From JBCCTX01 sp964468435 (GTDB taxonomy: Bacteria > Bacteroidota > Bacteroidia > J057): 64,000 bases of DNA. Numbering within the stretch: position 1 is the first letter of the stretch; each line of letters begins with the position of its first letter. The DNA lies in the NCBI GenBank assembly GCA_964468435.1, contig CAYXVE010000016.1, positions 19,893-83,892 of the forward strand, read 5' to 3'. The translations under genes and the position numbers were made by a program. The notes beneath the pieces were generated by a model. It was not told the DNA's origin. It did no database searches and saw only the letters and a program-made list of their open reading frames with translations. Shown piece by piece: positions 8,536 to 17,638 of the stretch.

Positions 8536-9438
8536 TTACTCGCTCCGCTGGACGAGTTCATTATGTTGCCAAACGCCGCTTACGACAGTTTTGCCTTCTT
8601 TGCCGTAAAATGTACCCTCACCGTTTCTTTTGTCGTTTTTCCATTCTCCAGTAAACATGTCTCCATTAGGCCAATAATAGTTGCCCCGACCGTGGCGTTG
8701 CCCCTCCTGGAAACTGCCTTTGTAATATTCACCATCAGGCCAGTAATAAACTCCTTTTCCATGATGTTCGTTGTTTTTCCATTCCCCTTCATAACGACTT
8801 CCTGTACTGTACAAAGCCGCTCCTTTACCATGAGCTTTTTGATCTTTTACTTCGCCTACATAGTATACTTCAATGCCCTCACTACCAGTAAACTTTAGGT
8901 AGTCTTTGTCATACGTGTGGGCTAATTGATGCGCAAGGCTCTCTGTTCGCATATGCGCTTTTTCAATCGCAAAACGCAGGGAGTCAAGCTGATCCCTTTG
9001 CAAGCGCTCTAGGGTATTTGACCGTACTATGAGGGAGTCCACCTGCTGGCGTTTGGCCAAGAGACTGGCTGAGAGAACACTGTAGGGTTCTGCTCCCTCA
9101 AAAGCCTGAAGTTTTCTATTCATGCTTACAAGTTTGCGGATAAGGGCTACCCGTACATTAATGGCGTCGCTATACGCATTATCTGTTTGCGCAGCTTTGT
9201 GTAAGGCCTCATGAGCTTGTTGCGCAGCGGCATATTTCCCCTCGATTAATAAGGTGTCAATTGCCAGCAATTGCTTAAAAAGGGTTGTATTGTGGACTTC
9301 ACGACCAGATTGTTTATTTGCCTGAGATGCCTCTAGTTGATTCTGTAGCCGAGTTGATTGAAAAAAGAAAAAAACCGATACAAAAGTGGTTACAGTGAGT
9401 AAGATATATGGAATAAAAATTCTGATTTGTTTTTGCAT
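8536..9438 (-). CDS. Membrane-anchored MORN-repeat protein
   Basis: 300 residues from the chosen ATG at 9438 (MQKQIRIFIPYILL...); the longer open frame up to 9588 would overlap the upstream gene by almost 100 nt and lacks a membrane signal. One N-terminal transmembrane helix (about 7-29), then an extended helical, probably coiled-coil region (about 30-200, rich in Q, A, L, R), then three to four MORN repeats from about 215 to 295 (GSRYEGEWKNNEHHGKGVYY, YYKGSFQEGQRHGRGNYYW, MFTGEWKNDKRNGEGTFY). MORN repeats commonly mediate membrane or protein contacts. It is last in a three-gene set with the DUF2490 gene (52 nt gap) and the 671-codon protein. Function unknown. Confidence 0.85.
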   Translation of the reverse strand: MQKQIRIFIPYILLTVTTFVSVFFFFQSTRLQNQLEASQANKQSGREVHNTTLFKQLLAIDTLLIEGKYAAAQQAHEALHKAAQTDNAYSDAINVRVALIRKLVSMNRKLQAFEGAEPYSVLSASLLAKRQQVDSLIVRSNTLERLQRDQLDSLRFAIEKAHMRTESLAHQLAHTYDKDYLKFTGSEGIEVYYVGEVKDQKAHGKGAALYSTGSRYEGEWKNNEHHGKGVYYWPDGEYYKGSFQEGQRHGRGNYYWPNGDMFTGEWKNDKRNGEGTFYGKEGKTVVSGVWQHNELVQRSE

Positions 9439-9490
9439 TTGTGTATGTGTTAATAATACAAGGTATTTAGAAGAGTACTCGATAGTTATG

Positions 9491-10315
9491 TTAATGCACT
9501 GCCGGAAGCCTATTTTCAATTTTTCTGAAGTCCGGGGAAAAATAGACATGCAGACGTAGGGTCCACTTTTGGTTGAAAACATCGCCATTGGATAATTCCT
9601 GCCCCATAGAATACATGAGACCAGTAGCCACAGTTAGTTGAGGTTTAATGATATAGCCAAATGAGGTATGTAGCCGCAGATCTTCCATGGGGCTGTTGAT
9701 AACGGATTTCCCACTTTGCATGATCAACTCCGCTTCGGGAGATACATAAAACGTATTAGGTCCAAGTTTGGTTTTGTTGATAGGGATTTTGACATTGAAC
9801 ATGTACCGCCATCTATTTCGAAAAATGTAAGAACTATTTTCGTTAAATCCCTTAGACCAACGATGCTCCAAACGAATGCGCTGATAGACCATGATTCGGG
9901 AAAGGGGCATGGCAAACTGATACTCATGCCATATGCGCCATTCGGGAACAGCAGGTTGTTCGTCGTCTAATATCTCATCGGTATTGAAATTAATCCGCAA
10001 TACTCCCCCCAAGCTTACGTTCAATTTTTTGGAGAATAAATAACTTATCGCATGGCGATTATAGACCTGGGCAATTTGGCCGGCAAATTTGGCATTTACA
10101 CTCTCCTGAAAGCGAAAATGTGTTTGAGCAACCCAGAACAATTTATCTGAAATGCGTATGTTACCATACGTATTGATCCATAGACGGGATACAGGTTTTT
10201 TAAATTGTGTGGATTCAGGCAAATCACGTTTCTGTGCCATCACCAATGATCCACAATCCACTAGTGCCCAATGTAAAAGAAGCCATATGGTGAGGTATCT
10301 ATTGCGCTTTGACAT
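9491..10315 (-). CDS. DUF2490 family outer-membrane-like protein
   Basis: 274 residues from the ATG at 10315; this start gives a clean signal peptide (MSKRNRYLTIWLLLHWALVD) and avoids the 44-nt overlap made by the longer frame up to 10375. The body matches the DUF2490 pattern: repeated amphipathic strands with aromatic ends (LWINTYGNIRISDKLFWVAQ, RLEHRWSKGFNENSSYIFRN, RWRYMFNVKIPIN, PEAELIMQSGKSV) and a C-terminal beta-strand LRLHVYFSPDF, suggesting a small porin-like barrel. DUF2490 function is not established. It begins 16 nt after the preceding gene and ends 52 nt before the MORN protein, so co-transcription is likely. Confidence 0.85.
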   Translation of the reverse strand: MSKRNRYLTIWLLLHWALVDCGSLVMAQKRDLPESTQFKKPVSRLWINTYGNIRISDKLFWVAQTHFRFQESVNAKFAGQIAQVYNRHAISYLFSKKLNVSLGGVLRINFNTDEILDDEQPAVPEWRIWHEYQFAMPLSRIMVYQRIRLEHRWSKGFNENSSYIFRNRWRYMFNVKIPINKTKLGPNTFYVSPEAELIMQSGKSVINSPMEDLRLHTSFGYIIKPQLTVATGLMYSMGQELSNGDVFNQKWTLRLHVYFSPDFRKIENRLPAVH

Positions 10316-10331
10316 GAAAAGATTATTAGAA

Positions 10332-12269
10332 TTATATTGAAATTTCAAACAATTCCATAGCTTCCTTGGGGTCATCTACTGTTTTCAGTTTTCGCTCCAA
10401 TTTTGAAGTATTCTGTATTCTCAGCTGTTGCATGCGCTCATAGAGCCCATCTAGCAGAGCATGAAACTGTTGTGTATTGGCACAATTAATTTCGGTCTGT
10501 ATCCTCGTTAGAATGGCGGGGATAAGCAATCGATCATATGCCTGTATGATCTGTTTTTTGACCTGATCCTCCATAATGGTAGCGGTAAAAGGGTTCCATA
10601 CTTCTTCCGTGTACAGTTGTTGAATGTTATCCCAACGATCAGGCAAGCTGGAGAGCGTATGAGCTAAGCTGTCCAATCCTGCGATGCAAGTGATTAATTT
10701 GCGTACACGTTCTGAGTCCGGAAGCAGATCTTCTTCAGAAGCAAATTGACGAAGCTCTCGATTTGCAGTAGCCTTTAGGGCTGCTAGTGTAGGTTGGTAC
10801 TGAGGGGGTAGCTTGTCGTCAAGCGAATCTATGAGAGCCGTCAGGTGATCTGCTCGTGTGATCAAGGTCTTTTCAAGGTCTTTCAGTTCTTGTTGGAGTT
10901 TCTGGTTCTTCAAATACTTGTTTAACATCCGCTCAATAGAGTCTAAGCATACCTCAGCATAGTTGGTGAGCTCGGCCCAATAGGCCATACCTGTACTAAG
11001 GGTATCAATCCGCACAGGGATAGGACCCTCAAAAGTTCGTGTCCTAATTCCACTCGAATCCTGATAAGGTACTTCAATGCCGGTGAAGGATTGCTGCCGG
11101 CTACCAGATGGAACTTGTTTATGAGGAAAGAAATCTATAAGCCCTGCCTCTTCGTATTGGACTACTTTTCTCGCCTGTGAAACATAGCGTGTTGCGATCT
11201 CCTTTACGGCGGACAGCAAGAAAAGTAAGTCCTCGTCGGAATGTTTTAATAAGTTAAGTCGAGTGTTTTGGAGTAAAGATTGGCTGATCGTATCGATTTT
11301 CTGAAGATGGGTTTTAATCATACGCAGTTGTTTGCGCTCCATATTGGTCAGGGGAAAATAGGCTACTTCCACTTGGAAGGTCGGGATGTCTATCGGCCCT
11401 GTAAGACCTTTTAGCGTAGTGAAGGTATGGGCAATTCTTTGGTAATAAGTGGCATTTTCTGCCATCAACTCTGGCATCCCACCCCCCAATTTCGAATAAG
11501 TAGAACTATCCAAAACGCCTTGAATGCTGAGAATCTGAAAATAGCGCTTATTTAAGCTGACCGTCTTCGAGCGCTGGAGATTTTTTTCATATACTTTCAG
11601 GGTATCCGTAGTTTGATTGCGCTGGATGATAATCTCTTTCAGGCGTCCCTTAACAAAATGCCAGTTTTCCTCTCTCCTCGGTGCAGTATTGAAATTAAGT
11701 GCCCAGGTATCATGTGCAAATCCATTTCTGAGGAATCTACCCAAAAGGGTCATACGATCATTTTCAATTCGCAGAATTCCCTGTGGAACTCCCGCTTGAA
11801 ACTCGATATGGCTTTCGAAGACTGTCTTTTCGACCTGAGAACTATCTATATTCTTGACAGTGTGGATCCATTCTCCCTGCGGTTTCCCTTTGTCAAAATT
11901 GGCAATAGCAATGTGTTCCACCCCCTCTAGCTTCACCTTAAAATGGTAATCAATAAGTTCTATTCCCTTTTCTACATAAAATTCTCCAAACCTGAACCGC
12001 CAGGTACTGTCCGGCAAGTCGTCTTGAAATAATCCTTCAAGCGAAAAATAGATGCCCCCCTTAGAGATAAGTCCATCAAGATCGGAGCGCTGTAGGATGA
12101 AAGGACCCTGTAGTACTGTGTCTCCCGCTTGTATATCATATTGGTAGTCAGCATTTACCTCATATTCTCTCAATGATATGGGACCTGTATAGCGGAGATG
12201 AGTTTGTCCATACATGTAAAAAGATACATGCAATAGAAAAATGAAGAGATAAAACGCATTGATACGCAT
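10332..12269 (-). CDS. Secreted protein of unknown function, MORN-like N-half and helical C-half
   Basis: 645 residues from the ATG at 12269, chosen because it gives a signal peptide (MRINAFYLFIFLLHVSFYMY then GQ) while two earlier ATGs (12347, 12287) precede it without one. The first about 240 residues alternate short strands with G-x-W/G-x-L turns reminiscent of MORN or YwqK-type repeats (GKPQGEWIHTV, FQAGVPQGILRIEND, FLRNGFAHDTWALNF). From about 300 on it is mostly helical and charged, probably coiled coil (MERKQLRMIKTHLQKID, LQQELKDLEKTL). No known enzymatic motif seen. First gene of the cassette with the DUF2490 and MORN proteins. A TANNTTTG match (TAGGTTTG on the minus strand, 12300-12307) lies just upstream, but the -33 element is poor. 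Confidence 0.8.
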   Translation of the reverse strand: MRINAFYLFIFLLHVSFYMYGQTHLRYTGPISLREYEVNADYQYDIQAGDTVLQGPFILQRSDLDGLISKGGIYFSLEGLFQDDLPDSTWRFRFGEFYVEKGIELIDYHFKVKLEGVEHIAIANFDKGKPQGEWIHTVKNIDSSQVEKTVFESHIEFQAGVPQGILRIENDRMTLLGRFLRNGFAHDTWALNFNTAPRREENWHFVKGRLKEIIIQRNQTTDTLKVYEKNLQRSKTVSLNKRYFQILSIQGVLDSSTYSKLGGGMPELMAENATYYQRIAHTFTTLKGLTGPIDIPTFQVEVAYFPLTNMERKQLRMIKTHLQKIDTISQSLLQNTRLNLLKHSDEDLLFLLSAVKEIATRYVSQARKVVQYEEAGLIDFFPHKQVPSGSRQQSFTGIEVPYQDSSGIRTRTFEGPIPVRIDTLSTGMAYWAELTNYAEVCLDSIERMLNKYLKNQKLQQELKDLEKTLITRADHLTALIDSLDDKLPPQYQPTLAALKATANRELRQFASEEDLLPDSERVRKLITCIAGLDSLAHTLSSLPDRWDNIQQLYTEEVWNPFTATIMEDQVKKQIIQAYDRLLIPAILTRIQTEINCANTQQFHALLDGLYERMQQLRIQNTSKLERKLKTVDDPKEAMELFEISI

Positions 12270-12821
12270 CCCTGTAAGTAAGTGCATAATACGAGTTATC
12301 AAACCTATAATAACATTAAAGACAGTAAAAGATTTTCTATATCGCAATCATTTGACAGAGATTCTGTCAACAAAAAACACATCAATTCGCATATATATAA
12401 AATTGCTAAGACGTGCATATATAGTACGTAGCAACATAAGTTATTTCCTACAATATTCGGTACAGGACACAGTCTTAACAAAGCCTTTGTACAATTAAAA
12501 CTTACAGGAACCCTTATCATTTATATCTGTTACCTCTAGCGGCAGATTACCTCGAAAACGCTATGATCTGTTAGCATATAAGGTTATTGTTGGATTAGGC
12601 GAATTTTTTAGAAATAAAAACACAATTATAAAAAACGAAATCCTATAAATAATGATGCACTTATGTAAGATTAATCTTTATTTACGAGATTTTGCTAAAA
12701 ACCAAGTGCTTTTTGCTGGTTTATGACGCTGCTGCTATCGTAAATTTGAGGGCTGACCTGGACTGTATCCTTACCAGATGCTTTTTAGCGGCATCATGAG
12801 TAGGAGCTGTACAAATTCCTG
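12270..12821. other. Intergenic stretch, no gene
   Basis: 552 AT-rich bases between the start of the 645-residue secreted protein and the stop of the DUF1501 gene, both on the minus strand. Apart from the weak TANNTTTG-like site at 12300-12307, nothing convincing was seen: open stretches here are short and low in complexity. Confidence 0.6.
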
Positions 12822-14291
12822 TTATGCCATCAGTCCTTTCACCACCTTACCATGCACATCGGTCAGTCGATATCTGCGGCCCTGATGCTTGAAGGTCAGG
12901 CGTTCGTGGTCTATCCCCAGTAAGTGCAGTAAAGTCGCCTGAAAGTCATGTACATGTACGCCATTATTCGCTACATTATAGCTAAAATCATCAGTCTTGC
13001 CATAAGTAATACCTGCGTTTACGCCGCCACCGGCCATCCACATGGAGAAGCAGCGAGGATGGTGATCTCGGCCGTAGTTGTCTTTGGTCAATTTTCCCTG
13101 GGAGAAACTGGTTCGGCCAAATTCTCCACCCCAGATGACGAGGGTATCTTCGAGCAACCCACGCTGCTTAAGATCAGCAACCAGTGCGGCAGAGGCCTGA
13201 TCTGCCGATCTGGCCATGGTCTGAATGTCTTTCGGGAGGTTACCGTGCTGATCCCAGCCCAGATGGTAGAGCTGGATGAAGGGAACATTCCTCTCTGCGA
13301 GCCTGCGAGCCAGGAGGCAGTTGGCGGCATAGGTGCCGGGAATGCGGGCATCTGGACCGTACATATCAAATATGTAGTCCGGCTCATCAGACAGGTCTGT
13401 AACTTCCGGTACACTGGTCTGCATGCGGTAGGCCATCTCGTATTGACTGATCTTGGAGTCGATCTCGGGATCGCCCCATCTGGCTTTTTGCTCCTGTTCC
13501 AGTCGTTCGAGGTAGTCGAGTTCTCGACGGCGTCCCGCACGGTCGATGCCATCCGGGTTGGAGAGGTAGAGGACCGGATCGACTCCTGAACGGAAGCGGA
13601 CACCTTGGTGGTGTGAGGGTAGAAAACCATTGTTCCATGCCTGCATATTCAGGTTTTGGGTATCGGGTTTTCCCTTGGATAGCAATACAATGAAAGCGGG
13701 CAAATTTTGGTTGGGACTGCCTAGTCCATAGCTCATCCAGGAGCCCATAGCAGGTCTGCCCACTTGCTGGGAACCTGTCTGCATGAAGATCACCGCTGGC
13801 TCATGGTTGATGGCTTCGGTATACATGGAATTGATCACACAGATGTCTTCAGCAATACTCGCAGTGTGCGGGATCAGACGGCTGAAATACCCCCCTGTTT
13901 TGGGATGCTGGGTAAATTCAAACTTGGAGCCAACGAGTGGGAAGCTGGACTGGGCTGCCAGCATTCCGGTTAAGCGTTGATTTCCACGAATACTGTCTGG
14001 GATCTCCTCGCCCCAACGTTTGATGAGCTCCGGTTTGTAGTCAAAGAGTTCGATCTGACTGGGAGCGCCACTTTGAAAGAGATAAATGACACGTTTCGCT
14101 TTGGGAGGATGGTGTAAGGATTTGAGGACACCACCCTCAGTGCCTGGGTCGATGAGAGATTGCCCCTTGCTCAAGTTTGGAAACATCAATGAGCCCAAGG
14201 CTAGTGCTCCAAGCCCTTTGGTGGTGTGTTGGAGGAACTCTCTACGAGTTTTGATATACTGGGAGTATTTGAGGTCTGTATTTGAGTTCAT
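12822..14291 (-). CDS. DUF1501 protein, Tat-exported
   Basis: 489 residues. The N-terminus carries a twin-arginine signal, TRREFLQHTTKGLGALALGS. The body is the DUF1501 fold, related to the alkaline phosphatase/sulfatase superfamily: LFQSGAPSQIELFDYKPELI, SSFPLVGSKFEF, INSMYTEAINHEP, GSWMSYGLGSPNQNLPAFIV, LYHLGWDQHGNLPKDI, IWGGEFGRTSFSQG, NYGRDHHPRCFSMWMAGGGV. The conserved GWDxH, GGEFGR and GRDHHP motifs are those of the family. Biochemical function of DUF1501 is not established. It sits 62 nt after the DUF1549/DUF1553 gene in the same direction; these two families are found as neighbours in Planctomycetes and some Bacteroidota, which suggests joint action on an external substrate. Confidence 0.9.
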   Translation of the reverse strand: MNSNTDLKYSQYIKTRREFLQHTTKGLGALALGSLMFPNLSKGQSLIDPGTEGGVLKSLHHPPKAKRVIYLFQSGAPSQIELFDYKPELIKRWGEEIPDSIRGNQRLTGMLAAQSSFPLVGSKFEFTQHPKTGGYFSRLIPHTASIAEDICVINSMYTEAINHEPAVIFMQTGSQQVGRPAMGSWMSYGLGSPNQNLPAFIVLLSKGKPDTQNLNMQAWNNGFLPSHHQGVRFRSGVDPVLYLSNPDGIDRAGRRRELDYLERLEQEQKARWGDPEIDSKISQYEMAYRMQTSVPEVTDLSDEPDYIFDMYGPDARIPGTYAANCLLARRLAERNVPFIQLYHLGWDQHGNLPKDIQTMARSADQASAALVADLKQRGLLEDTLVIWGGEFGRTSFSQGKLTKDNYGRDHHPRCFSMWMAGGGVNAGITYGKTDDFSYNVANNGVHVHDFQATLLHLLGIDHERLTFKHQGRRYRLTDVHGKVVKGLMA

Positions 14292-14312
14292 TGCTATCTG
14301 AGGTGTTTGTAA

Positions 14313-14346
14313 TCAATGGGTGCGGAATTAATTCCGCACCCATTGA
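14313..14346. promoter_or_regulatory. Perfect 34-bp palindrome between DUF1553 and DUF1501 genes
   Basis: Each 17-nt half reads TCAATGGGTGCGGAATT on its own strand; the centre lies between 14329 and 14330 and there is no mismatch. In the minus-strand transcript it starts 7 nt after the DUF1553 stop and ends 21 nt before the DUF1501 start, so the RNA would form a stem of at least 15 bp with a TTAA tip. It has no U-tract. It could control relative expression of the two cistrons, protect an mRNA 3' end, or bind a dimeric protein. Confidence 0.75.
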
Positions 14347-14353
14347 CTATGAA

Positions 14354-17300
14354 TTAGTTTTTGTAATAAGCTTCTGTAGAATTCAATATCGTATGGGTAA
14401 CCCGTGCCAATGCGGCGATTTCAGGTGCTGGCAGATTGCTGGAAAAGGGCTGATGCCCGATATTCAGATATTCCCTGCATTGAGGGTTATTTTCCTGAAA
14501 ATAGGCAAATTCATCCTGGTATTGTTCCCGTAATATCTCTTGTTCAGGTTCATTAGGAGCTCGGCTGGTCAGAAGACGGAAAGCCTCATAGGTTGCTTCT
14601 GTTATATCTCCCGCTGTTTGTAGCCACATATTTTCCGCCAACACCCTGCAGCCCTCGATCATCTGAGGATCATTGAGCAATACCAGCGCCTGTAGAGGGG
14701 TATTGCTTCGTTGGCGACGAACTTGACATTCAGCTCTGCTAGATGCATCAAATATCAGCATGCTGGGGGCGGGCATGTTTCGTTTCCAAAAGGTATAGAT
14801 GCTGCGACGATACAGCCCGTCGTCATAGTCCACCTGATATTCTGGAAAGAATGGATGAGTCATGACTTCCTTCCACAGTCCAGGTGGTTGGTAGGGAAAC
14901 GCAGATGGGCCTCCAATGCTGGAATTTAGCAGCCCACTACTGGCCAGGATATTATCTCTCACCATTTCTGCGGAGCGGCGATATCTTTGTCCCCGGGCCA
15001 GCAGATAATTATCGGGATCGATCTCTTCGAGTTTAGGCCGGATTTGGGAGGATTGTCGATAGGTTGCGGAAAGTACTATCTGGCGTATCAGCCTTTTCAC
15101 ATCCCAGCCGTTTTCCATAAAATCGACAGCCAGCCAATCCAGCAGTTCAGGATGAGTTGGCAAAGCACCTTGATTCCCAAAATCCTCTACTGTTTCCACA
15201 ATGCCACGTCCAAACATGAGATACCAGACTTGATTGACCGCTACACGGGCTGTAAGGGGATGGTCAGGGTGAATCAGCCATTTTCCTAATCCATATCGGT
15301 TTTTAGGGAGGTCTTCAGGCCAAGGGAGGATTTCTTCTGGAACGTTTTGCTCAACGCGTTTTCCATGTGTATCATAGACCCCTCGTTCTAGGATATAAGT
15401 AGGTCTTCTTTCCGGATAGTCACCCATGACCATGATTTCCTGAACGGTATCTATGGTCGCGACTTCCTGCCCCTGTATTTCTCGTAAAGCTACTCGCGCC
15501 TGTTCCAGTTTGGAATCTACAAACAAGTCATAAAAGGTATTTAGCTCAGGTCGATTTTCAATAATTGCCTGCTGAAAGGCATTTTCCCCCTGTTGCTTGT
15601 CATACAGGTAGCAGGCAACTAACTCCCCTCCTTCACGATTAAGGATTTGAACTTCGTCGAGCATTCCTCCCGTAAAATCCTGATCGTAATGGCGATTGCC
15701 TATGATCATGCCTTTGTAAGCCATATAAACTGAGGCAGCAGGATCGAAATAAGGCTTGGTGGATCGATATATGTGGTCGCGTAAAATTTCTGGTGTTATA
15801 GATTCCCCATTTTGATAGATTTTCATCCCACGGGCTTTACTTGAACCGTCATAAGTCCAAACAAAGTGTACCCATTCATCCAATGGGAGGGGTTCTGAAG
15901 TACGGATTTCCAGCGACTGATAAGGATGGGCATGATTGAGGCGAAAATGTACCCGGTTGGAGTCGAGTACAACATCCCAGCCGCGATAACCCTGAATACG
16001 GTTATTACCATTATACAATACATGGGCTCTCTCGAACTCTTTGGGGGTTTGGATCCAGAAACTGATAGTGAAAGGGTCCATCCGTTCGAAGGCGGCATCA
16101 TGTCCATCTGCGACGTATTGTCCAGCGGCATCGCTTCGGACAGCCTGTCCTATTTTGCCAGGAACAGGTCTAATTTCTCCCCAGTAGGTTGGAGCTTTAT
16201 TTCCCTTGACCAAATCCTGGCCTTTTCCATTTGACATATAATCAAAGGTGAGATGGCTAATGGTAGCTCGATCGACTGCTCTAACAAAGGCTGATGCGTT
16301 ATCTTGTCCTTTCCTCCATATATCGAACTCAGAAGTATTGTGATTTGCCAATTGTTGAATATGATCCTGCTTTTTTTCGATTTGTTCTAATAAAAATTCC
16401 CGAACCGCAGCTACCTCTGGATCAGGCAGGGCAAGTACAGGTCCTGCATTCATGGAATACTCGTTGGAAACCATTTGACCGTATTCAATGGCATTTCCAC
16501 TAAATATCCCATCCCCCCGTTCTATCGTGGAATTGAAGAAGCTAAACAATTCGTAATAGTTTTCTTGCGAAATGGGATCGTATTTATGATCATGGCAACG
16601 GGCACAGCCCACGGTGAGGGCCATGAATGCGGCTCCCACTGTATGCGTACGATCCGCTACATAATCCACCCGGAATTCTTCGGGAATGACTCCTCCTTCG
16701 GAATTTTGCTTATGGTTGCGATTGAAGGCTGTTGCCAGGGTCTGTTCGGGTGTGGTATCAGGGATCTGGTCGCCTCCTACCTGCCACAGGATAAACTTAT
16801 CATAGGGGAGGTTCTTATTGAAAGCTTCAATGACCCAATCGCGATAGGGCCAAAAGGCATGATGAAAATCGTCGAGATAACCCTCTGAGTCGGCAAAACG
16901 AGCCACATCCAACCAATGAGCAGCCATTCTCTCTCCATAAGCAGGCGAATCTAACAGTTCATCGACCATGTTCTCATAGTAGTTGGGAGTAGTGTCGGAC
17001 ATCCAGCGATCCAGGTCTTCCAGTGAAGGAGGTAATCCGGTTATGTCAAAATATACACGACGGATGAGTTGTTCTCGGTCAGCTTCTGGAGCAGCATCAA
17101 TTCCCAGTGGTTCTCTTTGGGCTGCGATAAAATGGTCAATCTCGTTGTTGGCCCAACCTTTGCCTGCATGAGGGACTTTCGATTTTTCAGGCTTGGTAAA
17201 TGCCCAGTGAGGTTCGTATTCAGCTTTTTGTTGAATCCACTTGATAATCAGGGCTTTTTCTGCGGGATTGAGACTAAGGTTGGATTCGGGTGGAGGCATC

Positions 17301-17638
17301 AGGATATCCGGATCATCGGAGAGAATGCGTGAAACTAGCTGGCTACGATGGATACTTCCTGGCACAATAGCATGGCCCTCGCCGCTTTTAAGGGCCTTAT
17401 AGGCTTCTTCTTCGATATCCAGACGAAGATTGGCTTCGCGCTTTTGTGCATCTGGACCGTGGCAGACAAAGCATCGGTCAGAAAGGATTGGCTTAATGTG
17501 AAAATTGTAATCTACCCGCTCCGGTAGGTGGGCTATTTCATCAGATACTTCCTCAGGCAGAGGTTTATTACAAGCTCCTGCCAATAAGGCCAGCCAAAGT
17601 GCGTGTACGAGTAGCGCGTTTATTGTGATTTTTTTCAT
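14354..17638 (-). CDS. Lipoprotein with cytochrome-c-like, DUF1549, LamG and DUF1553 domains
   Basis: 1094 residues from the ATG at 17638 (MKKITINALL); earlier codons up to 17695 add no signal. Lipobox LLAGAC with Cys23. Order: PSCyt1 cytochrome-like domain about 45-140 with a heme motif CFVCH (Cys56, Cys59, His60); DUF1549 about 165-370 with a second CxxCH (CARCHDHKYDPI, 345-349); LamG/concanavalin-like jelly roll about 465-680 (FTISFWIQTPKEF, DEWVHFVWTYDGSSKA, MLDEVQILNR); DUF1553 about 780-1070 (HPLTARVAVNQVWYLMFGRG, VKRLIRQIVLSATYRQSS, NTPLQALVLLNDPQMIEG). Likely on the periplasmic or outer face, binding heme and possibly glycan. Enzymatic role not established for these domains. Upstream partner of the DUF1501 gene. 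Confidence 0.9.
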   Translation of the reverse strand: MKKITINALLVHALWLALLAGACNKPLPEEVSDEIAHLPERVDYNFHIKPILSDRCFVCHGPDAQKREANLRLDIEEEAYKALKSGEGHAIVPGSIHRSQLVSRILSDDPDILMPPPESNLSLNPAEKALIIKWIQQKAEYEPHWAFTKPEKSKVPHAGKGWANNEIDHFIAAQREPLGIDAAPEADREQLIRRVYFDITGLPPSLEDLDRWMSDTTPNYYENMVDELLDSPAYGERMAAHWLDVARFADSEGYLDDFHHAFWPYRDWVIEAFNKNLPYDKFILWQVGGDQIPDTTPEQTLATAFNRNHKQNSEGGVIPEEFRVDYVADRTHTVGAAFMALTVGCARCHDHKYDPISQENYYELFSFFNSTIERGDGIFSGNAIEYGQMVSNEYSMNAGPVLALPDPEVAAVREFLLEQIEKKQDHIQQLANHNTSEFDIWRKGQDNASAFVRAVDRATISHLTFDYMSNGKGQDLVKGNKAPTYWGEIRPVPGKIGQAVRSDAAGQYVADGHDAAFERMDPFTISFWIQTPKEFERAHVLYNGNNRIQGYRGWDVVLDSNRVHFRLNHAHPYQSLEIRTSEPLPLDEWVHFVWTYDGSSKARGMKIYQNGESITPEILRDHIYRSTKPYFDPAASVYMAYKGMIIGNRHYDQDFTGGMLDEVQILNREGGELVACYLYDKQQGENAFQQAIIENRPELNTFYDLFVDSKLEQARVALREIQGQEVATIDTVQEIMVMGDYPERRPTYILERGVYDTHGKRVEQNVPEEILPWPEDLPKNRYGLGKWLIHPDHPLTARVAVNQVWYLMFGRGIVETVEDFGNQGALPTHPELLDWLAVDFMENGWDVKRLIRQIVLSATYRQSSQIRPKLEEIDPDNYLLARGQRYRRSAEMVRDNILASSGLLNSSIGGPSAFPYQPPGLWKEVMTHPFFPEYQVDYDDGLYRRSIYTFWKRNMPAPSMLIFDASSRAECQVRRQRSNTPLQALVLLNDPQMIEGCRVLAENMWLQTAGDITEATYEAFRLLTSRAPNEPEQEILREQYQDEFAYFQENNPQCREYLNIGHQPFSSNLPAPEIAALARVTHTILNSTEAYYKN

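Noticed and set aside
9439..9588. Longer start of the MORN gene
   Set aside because: It would overlap the DUF2490 gene by 98 nt and place the membrane helix internally; the ATG at 9438 fits better.
10316..10375. Longer start of the DUF2490 gene
   Set aside because: Overlaps the upstream gene and hides the clear signal peptide that starts at 10315.
12948..13589. Plus-strand open frame of 213 codons inside the DUF1501 gene
   Set aside because: Antisense shadow: the minus-strand frame has the full DUF1501 motif set, and the opposite frame shows no domain or signal.
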